64,000 nt of DNA from the NCBI RefSeq assembly GCF_900115295.1, contig NZ_FOVZ01000010.1:1-64000 (forward strand), read 5' to 3'. Shown piece by piece: positions 8,372 to 16,495 of the stretch. Source of the stretch: Sphingomonas sp. OK281 (GTDB lineage Bacteria > Pseudomonadota > Alphaproteobacteria > Sphingomonadales > Sphingomonadaceae). Every line of letters begins with the position of its first letter. The first letter of the stretch is position 1. The notes beneath the pieces are model-generated. The model was not told the origin of the DNA. It saw only the letters and a program-made list of their open reading frames with translations, and ran no database searches. A program made the position numbers and the translations under genes.

Positions 8372-9643
8372 ATGAAAACGATTCTCGCAGCCGTCAGCCT
8401 TTTAAGCCTGACAAGCGGTGCCGTCGCACAGCAAACACCGGCAGTGGTAGGCCTGAAGGCGCAAGCAGAGCCTTATGCGACTGCGTCCGTGGTCAACCAT
8501 CCCAAGACGATCGGCTGGCCCGAGGGACGTAAGCCAAAGGCGCCGCAAGGTTTTGAGGTCGTCAAATTCGCGGGCGGACTAGACTATCCTCGCCAGGCGC
8601 TGCTGCTACCCAATGGCGACGTGCTTGTCGCAGAGGCTCGTACGAAGCCGAAGCTGGACGCCGAGCCGGACGTTCAGCGGGGCCAAGCCCTGTCAAAAAC
8701 GACGGGCTTAAGCGCCAACCGTATCACTTTGCTACGCGACGCGAACCGGAACGGCGTTGCCGAACAGCGTTTCGTACTGATGGAGGGGCTCAACCAGCCG
8801 TTCGGCATGCAGTACGCCAACGGTCGCCTGTATGTCGCCAATACCGACGGCGTCGTCAGCGTCCCGTTCACGCCCGGCCAGACGCGCGTAACCGCAACGT
8901 CGCAGCCGCTCGTGTCGCTGCCCGCGGGTGGCTACAATAACCACTGGACGCGCAACCTGTTGCTCAGTCCGGACGGGCGAACGTTGTACGTGTCGGTTGG
9001 CTCGGCGTCCAATGTCGGTGAGCATGGCATGGGCGAGGAAACACGCAGGGCGGCAATTCTCGCGGTCGATCTTCGTACCGGACGGGAGCGTCTTTATGCA
9101 TCCGGGCTTCGCAACCCGGTCGGTATGGCGTGGGCGCCGGGATCGAACGTGCTGTGGGCGGCCGTCAACGAACGCGATCAGCTCGGCGACGATATTGCGC
9201 CGGATTATCTCGTCGGTGTGCGCGATGGTGGTTTCTACGGATGGCCCTACAGCTATTACGGCAAGCAGGATCCGCGTCATGCAAACGACAAACGCGAACT
9301 GCTGGCGACGACGTTGATGCCTGATGTTGCCGTTGGTCCCCATGCCGCGGCGCTGGGCGTGGCGTTCGCACAGGGAACTCCGGCCGCGCAACAGATTGCG
9401 TATGTCGCGAGGCATGGCTCGTGGAACAGGTCTGCGTTCATCGGGTATGACGTGCTCGCGGTACCATTTGCAAACGGAAGGCCGACGGCCGCGCCGCAGC
9501 CGTTTCTGACCGGGTTCGTTGCAGACGAGAAGACTAATGAAGTCTATGGTCGACCGGTGAGCGTGCAGACGCGCGACGACGGCGCGATCTTCGTTGTCGA
9601 CGATGCCGGGGATACGGTGTGGATGGTGCGACGCACCTCGTGA
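8372..9643 (+). CDS. Periplasmic PQQ-dependent sugar dehydrogenase (sorbosone dehydrogenase-like)
   Basis: 423 aa with a Sec signal peptide (MKTILAAVSLLSLTSGAVAQ). The mature part is a beta-propeller of the glucose/sorbosone dehydrogenase family, seen in LDYPRQALLLPNGDVLVAEA, QPFGMQYANGRLYVAN, GLRNPVGMAWAPGS, ARHGSWNRSAFIGYDV and the terminal DGAIFVVDDAGDTVW. Related enzymes oxidise aldoses or sorbosone with PQQ and pass electrons to the respiratory chain. A good Shine-Dalgarno (GGGAG) precedes the ATG. The next gene overlaps by 4 bp (GTGA), so it is probably an accessory. The actual sugar is unknown, and some family members lack PQQ. Confidence 0.85.
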   Translation: MKTILAAVSLLSLTSGAVAQQTPAVVGLKAQAEPYATASVVNHPKTIGWPEGRKPKAPQGFEVVKFAGGLDYPRQALLLPNGDVLVAEARTKPKLDAEPDVQRGQALSKTTGLSANRITLLRDANRNGVAEQRFVLMEGLNQPFGMQYANGRLYVANTDGVVSVPFTPGQTRVTATSQPLVSLPAGGYNNHWTRNLLLSPDGRTLYVSVGSASNVGEHGMGEETRRAAILAVDLRTGRERLYASGLRNPVGMAWAPGSNVLWAAVNERDQLGDDIAPDYLVGVRDGGFYGWPYSYYGKQDPRHANDKRELLATTLMPDVAVGPHAAALGVAFAQGTPAAQQIAYVARHGSWNRSAFIGYDVLAVPFANGRPTAAPQPFLTGFVADEKTNEVYGRPVSVQTRDDGAIFVVDDAGDTVWMVRRTS

Positions 9644-10518
9644 CCATACCAGCCTTGGCGTTTGTCGCAGCGACGTTCGCGTGCATCGCTGCCTCACTTG
9701 CGTCGGCGCAGACCGTGCCGTTCATCAACACCGAGGATGCGACGTTATCTGAGGTCGATGTCGGCGGTGGTAGCGTTCATCCGATCGTCTCGTTCGACGT
9801 CCGCAACGGCGATTACGCACGAGGTGCGTATGACGACGATGACGCCGGTCTCGACCGAGTTCCGGTCCATGTCTCAGTTGGTGGCGCTGCAATGCTGAAG
9901 CGCAGTGCGGACGGGCAGGGAACGCTGTTCTTGGTAGGGCAAAGCTCAAACGGCTTTCACGCGCCCCGCCCCGATGAAAGATCCCGACCGCGCGGTTGGT
10001 ACGAAAGCAACACGATCGTCGGTCTGGCATGGCGACCGGTCGATGGGCTGTCGGCCGCCGCAGCCTATGCCATCAAGGCAAGTCCCAACGGCGTGGCGAG
10101 CACGACCCATGAAGCCAGCCTGACGTTCCTGTACACCGGCAAAGATGTAGTGGGATTCCTTGCGCCCCGCTTTGCCGCGACGACGCGGACGAAGGGGCAG
10201 GGGGGCTTCTACACGATCGTCGGTATAGCCCCCGCATTTCCGCTCACGCGCGCGGAGGACGGCCCGACGCTCACGGTACCGGTTTCGGTCGGTGCCGGTT
10301 GGCGCAGCTTCTATGCAGCGGATAGCGGAGACAGGGTTTATGGCAGCGGCGGGGTGAGCGTTGCCCAGCCGTTCACGATCGCTGGCGCGAAGGCGTCGTT
10401 GCAGGGCGAAATCCTTGCTCTCTTTCGTGACCGTCAGCTTAGACGGCTCGACGCTCCCGGCGGCACGACTGCGTCTATCGTGCCGTTGGCAACGATATCG
10501 ATTGCAATGGCTTGGTAA
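9640..10518 (+). CDS. Exported protein of unknown function, likely outer-membrane barrel
   Basis: 292 aa from a GTG that overlaps the stop of the sugar dehydrogenase (GTGA). The N-terminus (VTIPALAFVAATFACIAASLASAQ) is a signal peptide with a cleavage site at ASAQ. The mature region is rich in alternating polar and hydrophobic strands (for example GWYESNTIVGLAW, SAAAAYAIKASP, GGFYTIVGIAPAF) and ends in an aromatic residue (ISIAMAW), as outer-membrane beta-barrels often do. I do not recognise a named family. Coupling suggests a role with the periplasmic dehydrogenase, perhaps sugar passage, but that is inference only. Confidence 0.7.
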   Translation: MTIPALAFVAATFACIAASLASAQTVPFINTEDATLSEVDVGGGSVHPIVSFDVRNGDYARGAYDDDDAGLDRVPVHVSVGGAAMLKRSADGQGTLFLVGQSSNGFHAPRPDERSRPRGWYESNTIVGLAWRPVDGLSAAAAYAIKASPNGVASTTHEASLTFLYTGKDVVGFLAPRFAATTRTKGQGGFYTIVGIAPAFPLTRAEDGPTLTVPVSVGAGWRSFYAADSGDRVYGSGGVSVAQPFTIAGAKASLQGEILALFRDRQLRRLDAPGGTTASIVPLATISIAMAW

Positions 10519-10735
10519 CGTAAAGCCTTGGCGAGAGGGGCAGGCTTTGTGGCAAGTTTGCGAAATGCTCGAAGAAAACGGTGGAGCAGCTGTACGTCTG
10601 CAGAGGTATTTTGCGTAACTGCGCACACATTAACGAACGTCCACAAGTGGGGGATGTGCAAAGTCGGCTAAGTGTCCGCAACTGGGCCGCCAGTACTAAT
10701 TTGAGGAATATCAGCCCGCGTCAGCGTTCCAGACA

Positions 10736-11104
10736 TTAAGTTTCCTCGTTCGATCGTCTCTTCTGCCAAGGCCAACGCCCGTCGATCTCGACTTCAAGGG
10801 AAAAGCTCAGGAAAGTCCTGATGAGGACGATGCCGGCGAGCACCAGAAGGCTCTCGATCGTTGGCTCGACCGCCACCGTGTTGATGATGTCAGCGGCCAC
10901 CAGGAATTCCAGGCCAAGTAGGATCGACCGGCCGAGACCCGACCGGAAGTCGGCAACCAGCGTAGTCCGGTCTGCCGTGCCTTTAACCATCCCGATTAGG
11001 AAGGATCCCAGCGTTCCGAACGCCCCCACGACGATGATGGCCGTGCCTACGACCTCGACGGCGCTCGTCGCCATATGAATCCAGTAGGCTTCGTTCACGA
11101 TCAT
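10736..11104 (-). CDS. DUF1622 family inner-membrane protein
   Basis: 122 aa with three hydrophobic helices: VEVVGTAIIVVGAFGTLGSF, LGRSILLGLEFLVAADIINT and IESLLVLAGIVLIRTFLSF. The combination R-S-I-L-L-G-L-E-F-L-V-A-A-D-I-I-x-T followed by VLxxIVLIRTFLSFSLEVEIDG is the signature of the DUF1622 family, small membrane proteins of unknown role. The charged tail (WPWQKRRSNEET) is probably cytoplasmic. The ATG overlaps the stop of the metallophosphoesterase gene (ATGA), making it the last gene of a three-gene minus-strand operon. Confidence 0.82.
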   Translation of the reverse strand: MIVNEAYWIHMATSAVEVVGTAIIVVGAFGTLGSFLIGMVKGTADRTTLVADFRSGLGRSILLGLEFLVAADIINTVAVEPTIESLLVLAGIVLIRTFLSFSLEVEIDGRWPWQKRRSNEET

Positions 11105-11634
11105 GCGGCCTCATGGCTCGGGGGGAGCAAAGGGGCAAACTTGCTTACGAGTAGTTCGGCCAGTCGGACTGGTCGGAAGTCCCTGGCATCGACGCCCACG
11201 TCATACTGGCGGAGCATGGGTTTCAGCTTGCCGTGACTGTGGCCGTGCAGGTTGATCGTGCGGCGATTCTGGCCATTCCAGCTCCTGAACGGATAATGGC
11301 AGAGGATCAGTAAATGTTCGCCCTCCGTCAGTTCGGCATAATCGCCGACGCTGGCCCAACCTTCCGCCTCGCCGGTCGCAATGGGATCGTTGTTGCCACG
11401 GATCAGGTGCTTGGTGCCGTTGAGGCGAGAGAGCAATGCCGCCACGTCGCTCGGTCGCCGTGCTACGTCTCCTAGATGCCACACGACGTCTTCGGAGCCG
11501 ATGACCGCGTTCCAACTCGTGACGAGCGCCTCGTCCATCTCGCCGACCGTTGCGAAAGGGCGGCGATGAATGTTGAGCGTCCGGTGATCGCCGAAATGGG
11601 TGTCGGCGGTGAAGAACAGGGCCATGTCGGTCAC
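11101..11634 (-). CDS. Calcineurin-like metallophosphoesterase
   Basis: About 177 aa. The metal-binding motifs are in order: FTADTHFGD (DxH), WHLGDVARR (GD), RGNNDP (GNxD, usually GNHD), LLILCHYP (H) and NLHGHSHGK (GHxH). This is a small YfcE-like cytosolic phosphoesterase of the kind often found in phage or accessory operons. Start choice is between the GTG at 11634, overlapping the upstream stop (GTGA), and an ATG at 11625 that gives the more usual MALFFTADTHFGD. It lies between a broken aldo/keto reductase and a DUF1622 gene in one operon. The substrate is unknown. Confidence 0.87.
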   Translation of the reverse strand: MTDMALFFTADTHFGDHRTLNIHRRPFATVGEMDEALVTSWNAVIGSEDVVWHLGDVARRPSDVAALLSRLNGTKHLIRGNNDPIATGEAEGWASVGDYAELTEGEHLLILCHYPFRSWNGQNRRTINLHGHSHGKLKPMLRQYDVGVDARDFRPVRLAELLVSKFAPLLPPSHEAA

Positions 11635-12460
11635 AGCATCTCGAGTGGGCGGCGGCTCCGCGGGGCGGGGAAGGCGGCGTCGAGCGCGGCGGTGTCGTCG
11701 TCGGACAGTATAAGGTCGACAGCAGCACGGTTTTCGCGGACGTGTGCGACGCTGCCCGCCTTGGGTATGGCAATCACGTTGCCCCGCCGTAGCGTCCAGG
11801 CGAGAGCGACCTGTGCGGGCGTAGCGCCGACCGTCTCAGCGATCCTACGAAGGGTCTGGTCGCCGAGAAGGCGGCCCTGTTCCACCGGGCTATACGCCAT
11901 GGCCGGAATGCCGCGAGTTTCCAGCCACGGCAGCAGATCATGCTCGGGCCCGCGGCGGGAAAGATTATAGAGGATCTGGTTGGTCGCGCAGCCGTCACCG
12001 CCAGCCGCGAGCAGTTCCTCCATGTCGCTCGTATCGAGATTGCTGACGCCCCATTGCGGATCTTGCCGGCCGTTCGCAGCGCCTCCATCGCCTCGACCGT
12101 TTCGCCGAGCGGCACCGATCCGCGCCAGTGAAGCAGGTAGAGATCGAGCCTGTCGGTGCCGAGCCGCTTCAAGCTTGCCTCGCAGGCGGCATGCAGGCGA
12201 GCATGGGACGCGTTTTGGGGATAGGCCTTGCTGACGAGGAAGAGCTTGTCGCGAACGTCCCTCAACGCTTCGCCGACCAGCTCCTCCGCAGCGCCGTCAC
12301 CATACATCTCTGCCGTGTCGATCAACGTCATGCCGAGATCGACGCCCAGACACAGCGCAGCGATCTCGTCCGACCGGCGATCGGATCGCTCCCCCATCAT
12401 CCAAGTGCCTTGACCCAGTGAAGGTATTTGTTCGCCGCCCGGTAACGATACTGTTCGCAT
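11631..12460 (-). pseudogene. Aldo/keto reductase with a single-base frameshift
   Basis: The first frame (from ATG 12460) reads a normal aldo/keto reductase: IPSLGQGTWMMGE, DTAEMYGDGAAEELVGEAL (catalytic Asp and Tyr), LFLVSKAYPQNAS (Lys) and LDLYLLHWRGS (His). At GKIRN it goes out of frame. The other frame resumes at once with GVSNLDTSDMEELL, followed by NQILYNLSRRG, MAYSPVEQGRLL and VIAIPKAGSVAHVREN, the NADP-binding end. Inserting one T on the coding strand near base 12053 restores an uninterrupted protein of about 276 aa (N-W-G-V-S-N). Everything on both sides is intact, so this is either a very recent mutation or a base-calling error. It is the first gene of an operon with the phosphoesterase and the DUF1622 gene. 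Confidence 0.88.
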
Positions 12461-12733
12461 GCTTTGCCTCGGCTAACCCGTGAGACCCAACAAACGAACG
12501 AAGGTAAGGTCAGGTGCATGCTGGTCGGCTGATAAGGAGGTCGCTCGAACGATGAACAGGGGGCGACCCAAAGCCGGGCGGAACGACAGGCTGCCTTATC
12601 TAGTCACACAGTCGCGGATCATCGGCGATTGACGATGAACACGCGTCTGAAGTCGGAAAGCGGGGATCCGGGTACGAGTGGCCATGTATGGATTGCTAAC
12701 GCCGGGTTGAGGCTCGCTCCGGTCGGCCTACAG

Positions 12734-13711
12734 TCAGGCCGAGGTGGTCTCGCTCCCCGCAGCAGGCGTACGCCGTGACAGTTTCCACTTTGGCCGGACG
12801 AAGTGACACGTGTATCCCTTGGGTCTGCGCTCGAGATAGTCCTGATGTTCCGGCTCGGCTTCCCAGAAGTCGCCTGCTGGGGACAGCTCGGTCACGACCT
12901 TGCCCGGCCAGAGCCCCGAGGCTTCGACGTCCGCGATAGTATCCTCAGCGACGGACTTCTGGACGTCGTCGGAGTAGAAGATCGCCGAGCGGTAGCTCGC
13001 GCCGCGGTCGTTGCCCTGCCGGTTCACCGTCGTCGGGTCGTGGATCTGAAAGAAGAATTCGAGCAGCGCGCGGAAGTCCGTGCGGGCGGGGTCGAAGACA
13101 ATCTCGATCGCCTCCGCGTGGTTGCCGTGGTTGCGGTACGTTGGGTTCGGCAACTCGCCGCCCGAATAGCCAACGCGCGTCGAGACGACGCCCGGCAGCT
13201 TGCGGATCAGGTCCTGCATGCCCCAGAAGCAGCCGCCGGCCAGGACTGCACGCTGTATAGTCGCGGGTGGCTCCTCAACCTGCTCGAGATAGCCGCCATA
13301 GCCCTGAGCGGCCATGTCGGGACGTGCCACGAAGCGAAGCGCGGCCGAGTTGATGCAGTAGCGCAAGCCACCGCGGTCTCGCGGACCATCCTTGAAGACG
13401 TGGCCGAGATGGCTGTCGCCCCGCGCGGAGCGCACTTCCGTGCGCGGTAAGAGCATCGACCAGTCGCGCTTGGTGTTTACGCTGTCGGCATCGATGGGCT
13501 TGGTAAAGCTCGGCCATCCGCAGCCGGACTCATACTTATCGGTGCTGGCGAACAGCGGCTCGCCCGAAACGATGTCGACATAGATGCCCGCCTGCTTGTT
13601 CTTCAGCAGCGGGCCCGTGCCGGGACGCTCGGTTCCATTCTGTTGAGTGACGCGGAACTGCTCGGGTGTGAGGGCGGCGACGGCCTCGTCGGTCTTGGCA
13701 TAGCTGGTCAT
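12734..13711 (-). CDS. msrBA: Fused peptide-methionine sulfoxide reductase MsrB-MsrA
   Basis: 325 aa in the order MsrB then MsrA. MsrB (residues about 8-135) shows YESGCGWPSFTKPI, RSARGDSHLGHVF and the catalytic Cys119 in RYCINSAALRF. The usual zinc CxxC pairs are absent. MsrA (residues about 153-310) shows the catalytic GCFWG (Cys161), RVGYSGGELPNPTY, HAEAIEIVFDP and FFQIHDPTT. It reduces both diastereomers of methionine sulfoxide in oxidised proteins using thioredoxin. No signal peptide is evident, so it is cytosolic. A 7-bp hairpin (TCGGCCT/AGGCCGA, 12723-12742) overlaps the stop and may end transcription. Confidence 0.93.
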   Translation of the reverse strand: MTSYAKTDEAVAALTPEQFRVTQQNGTERPGTGPLLKNKQAGIYVDIVSGEPLFASTDKYESGCGWPSFTKPIDADSVNTKRDWSMLLPRTEVRSARGDSHLGHVFKDGPRDRGGLRYCINSAALRFVARPDMAAQGYGGYLEQVEEPPATIQRAVLAGGCFWGMQDLIRKLPGVVSTRVGYSGGELPNPTYRNHGNHAEAIEIVFDPARTDFRALLEFFFQIHDPTTVNRQGNDRGASYRSAIFYSDDVQKSVAEDTIADVEASGLWPGKVVTELSPAGDFWEAEPEHQDYLERRPKGYTCHFVRPKWKLSRRTPAAGSETTSA

Positions 13712-14053
13712 GATCGACCGGATGTGGTGCGCCGTCCCTGTAGTGTCGAGGTGCCGGACGGCCGCAGCCTCGCGTCGACGCTAAGCAAGAAGTTGCAGGA
13801 GCTCGCGCTCAGCCGATCGCCCAATCTTAACACCATGCTCGTTCTTCGGGATGTTCGGCCGATACCTTCCGATCCTGAAACATGAACAACTAGCCGGTTT
13901 CAGCGAGGTGAAAGGATGCCCTAAGCATCGCCTTTTGCGTCGTGGGGGCAATAGGGCAGGGCGGCCCCCTTTGACCAAACCCGATGATGCCCGAAGCAGG
14001 ATCCGTGTCGAGAAGGAATCTAGTTCAACGTTCCCGATAGGGAAGGTCAGAAT
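13712..14053. other. Intergenic region without a supported gene
   Basis: About 340 bp between the msrBA start and the serine hydrolase stop. Short frames exist on both strands (13851-14177 plus, 13781-13978 minus), but their translations are basic, low in recognisable motifs and mutually overlapping. The promoter of msrBA should lie within about 100 bp of 13711. I see no RNA gene or repeat. Confidence 0.5.
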
Positions 14054-15505
14054 TCAGGGTTTGGCATCCGTTTCTCGCGCGAACGGCCAGTCGAAAGATC
14101 CCATAACGAGCCGCCCAGTGGCCTTAGGCTCACCGCCATTCATACGCAGCACCAAGTCGGTTGAAAGGACGAAGTAGCTGTCCGGTGCCGAGGCATAGAG
14201 AGGTTCACTGACACCCTCCTTGAGTGAGATAGCCAAGCCCGTTCCGTTCGCGGTGATCGAAAAGGAGCCTAGATCGGAGACGGTGTAGGTTCCGATCAGA
14301 CGAGCGCGGATGTCGGCCGGGATCGGCACGCTCGCGCGCTCGATGCTGTGGTAGCTCGGCCAGCCGTAGGCGGCGGCCACGCTGCGGGTAATTTCCGATC
14401 CAATCTCGCCTCCCCGGGCACCGTTAGTCATGACCGCCACCCCGTCGCCCGACCCCGTATAGGCGACCACGAAGTTCTCATATCCCTCGTTGCTGCCGCC
14501 ATGCGCGAAGGCGCGATCGGAAGGGGTCGGGTGGACTTCAAGGCCGAGGCCCCACTCCCCCTTGCCGGGCGTCAGCATTGCTATTGCTAGCGATTGATCG
14601 AGAATGCTGCCCTTCTCACCGCGCGCACTGTCTCGCACGGCGATAGTGAAACGCAGCAAATCACTTGGCGTGCTCCACAGACCAGCGGCGGCCAATTCCG
14701 GATAAGTGTGTGGGCCGCGGGGTACGGGCTTGCCCGACCCGTCATGCGGCCATGCGGCGGTCGCCAGTGAAGCGGCGTCGAGCGGCTGGGCGAAGCTGCT
14801 CCGAGTCATGCCGGCGGCCTGAAGCACCTCGTCTTGGAGAACCTCGGCGAATGGTCTGCCCGTCACATCGCCGATCAGTTTTTGAATAACCGTGTAGCCA
14901 CCGCCGGAGTAGCGCCACATCGTCCCGGGTTTTGTATCCACGATAACCGGTTTTGTGTTTGCGGGGGCATGGCCGGCAAGCACGTCGTCGACGCTCGGCA
15001 CCGGGACCCCGGCAGCGTAGCCGGGGAAGCCATGCACCGTGGTTCCCGCCGTATGCGACAGCAATTCGCGCAGCGTGACCTGTTCACCGGGCCGCGTCGG
15101 CAGCTTCCATCCCTTGAGGTGCGCGTTCACATCTTCGTCCAGCGTCAAGCGGTGTTGCTGGACGAGGCGCAACGCAGCGAGCGCCGTGATCGGTTTGCTG
15201 ATCGAGCCAGCCTGGAACAGCGTAGATGGCGTTACGGCTGAGCCACCTGCTCGCGTGATCCCGTATCCCTTAGACCATTCGACGGCGCCGCCATGCAGAA
15301 CGGCAACGCTGACCCCAGGCACATTCAGACGTCGCATCTCCGCTTCGATCGTGCGGCGCGGTGCCGGTGCACCCGCCAGCACAACAGCCGACGTCAGCCC
15401 TTGCTCGACGACAGCGATTTTAGATGGCGTGGGAGCAGCCTCTTTGGCTGCTACGGGAATGGGCAGCAGGGCCATCATGTATGCCACTCGAACAAACTTG
15501 CTCAT
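14054..15505 (-). CDS. Exported serine hydrolase, beta-lactamase/class C-like
   Basis: About 483 aa from the ATG at 15505, preceded by a good Shine-Dalgarno (GGTGAGG) and starting with a signal peptide (MSKFVRVAYMMALLPIPVAA). The penicillin-binding fold motifs are the nucleophile S101 in QAGSISKPITAL (SxxK), YSGGGYTVIQ (Y-x-G/N) and AHGGSNEGYEN (H-x-G). A C-terminal domain of about 90 residues follows (RARLIGTYTVSDLGSF), typical of D-alanyl-D-alanine carboxypeptidase or esterase relatives. It is periplasmic. True beta-lactamase activity is unlikely without further evidence. The reading frame continues upstream to 15721, but that part is not coding-like. Confidence 0.88.
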   Translation of the reverse strand: MSKFVRVAYMMALLPIPVAAKEAAPTPSKIAVVEQGLTSAVVLAGAPAPRRTIEAEMRRLNVPGVSVAVLHGGAVEWSKGYGITRAGGSAVTPSTLFQAGSISKPITALAALRLVQQHRLTLDEDVNAHLKGWKLPTRPGEQVTLRELLSHTAGTTVHGFPGYAAGVPVPSVDDVLAGHAPANTKPVIVDTKPGTMWRYSGGGYTVIQKLIGDVTGRPFAEVLQDEVLQAAGMTRSSFAQPLDAASLATAAWPHDGSGKPVPRGPHTYPELAAAGLWSTPSDLLRFTIAVRDSARGEKGSILDQSLAIAMLTPGKGEWGLGLEVHPTPSDRAFAHGGSNEGYENFVVAYTGSGDGVAVMTNGARGGEIGSEITRSVAAAYGWPSYHSIERASVPIPADIRARLIGTYTVSDLGSFSITANGTGLAISLKEGVSEPLYASAPDSYFVLSTDLVLRMNGGEPKATGRLVMGSFDWPFARETDAKP

Positions 15506-15760
15506 AGCCTCACCACCAAGTGTACTACATTGGCAATACACATGATGCTGTCCCGTAGCAATCGTCCGTCGAGTGTTTTGGTTTCTTTCGAATGGTTTCC
15601 TGCGCAGAGATTCATTCTGCCATACTCTTTGAGAAGGCTGGCATGGCAGTAGGCAGGGCCGACGCTTAGTACCTCCTACGCAGCCAACATGAATGAATGG
15701 CAGAAGGTCGTGGGCCGACAAGAGGCCGCGAATGACCGGGTTTGGGTCATTGAATCACGC

Positions 15761-16393
15761 CTAAACCTCGGTGCGTTCCGCAAGCTCCAAGGCGTCTTCG
15801 ACGTCGACACCGAGATATCGAACGGTGCTCTCGATCTTCGCATGACCAAGCAGGATTTGGACGGCTCGCAGATTGCCCGTTGCCTTGTAAATGATCGAGG
15901 CTTTGGTGCGCCGGAGCGAATGCGTTCCGTATTCCTGAGGTTGAAGGCCGATGCCAGCGACCCATTCGTGGACCAACCGAGCATACTGCCGCGTGCTCAT
16001 ATGGCCGGTATAATCGTTACAGCTTGGAAAGACGTAGTCGTTGATTGATCCACCGCGGCGTTCCAGCCATGCACGCATCGTCTTCCTGGCAGCTTCCATC
16101 AGTTCAAACTGAACAGGTCGCTTAGTTTTTTGCTGAACGATGATCGCTCGATCCCGGATGCGCCCGCCAGATACTATGTCACCAATTCGAACCTTGACCA
16201 CGTCGCAGCCACGCAACTTGCTATCGATCGCGAAGTCGAAGAGCGCGCGGTCACGCAACCGCTTATGTTGATCTAACCAGAAGCGAATGGCCCACACCTG
16301 TTGCTGCTTGAGCGCGCGTTTGGCGCCTAACAGGCGGCCCTCGTTCCAAGGCCGGCGTTCTTGGAAGGCAGGGTCAATTGAAGAGTGGCCCAT
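15761..16393 (-). CDS. Tyrosine recombinase / site-specific integrase
   Basis: 211 aa from an ATG at 16393 with a near-perfect Shine-Dalgarno (GGAGGTGAGC). The catalytic set of the phage-integrase family is visible: Arg in SKLRGCDVV, a Lys-bearing beta-hairpin (VQQKTKRPVQFEL), HSLRRTKAS (HxxR), and LLGHAKIESTVRYLG with His and the nucleophilic Tyr. It lacks a full N-terminal SAM-like core-binding domain, as in compact recombinases common in sphingomonads. It stands alone between a serine hydrolase and rtcR. No tRNA target, excisionase or flanking att repeats were recognised, so its element may be lost or it may act as a resolvase. Confidence 0.88.
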   Translation of the reverse strand: MGHSSIDPAFQERRPWNEGRLLGAKRALKQQQVWAIRFWLDQHKRLRDRALFDFAIDSKLRGCDVVKVRIGDIVSGGRIRDRAIIVQQKTKRPVQFELMEAARKTMRAWLERRGGSINDYVFPSCNDYTGHMSTRQYARLVHEWVAGIGLQPQEYGTHSLRRTKASIIYKATGNLRAVQILLGHAKIESTVRYLGVDVEDALELAERTEV

Positions 16394-16495
16394 GCTCACC
16401 TCCATTGAGTTGGCCGATTTACCGTGGGGATTACCAGAACAAAGTTGATCATTCGTTAGCGGCAAAGCACTTGTCGTGATTCGAAAGTGGTTGCC

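Noticed and set aside
13851..14177. 108-codon plus-strand frame between msrBA and the serine hydrolase
   Set aside because: It runs into the 3' end of the serine hydrolase on the opposite strand and shows no motif or ribosome-binding site.
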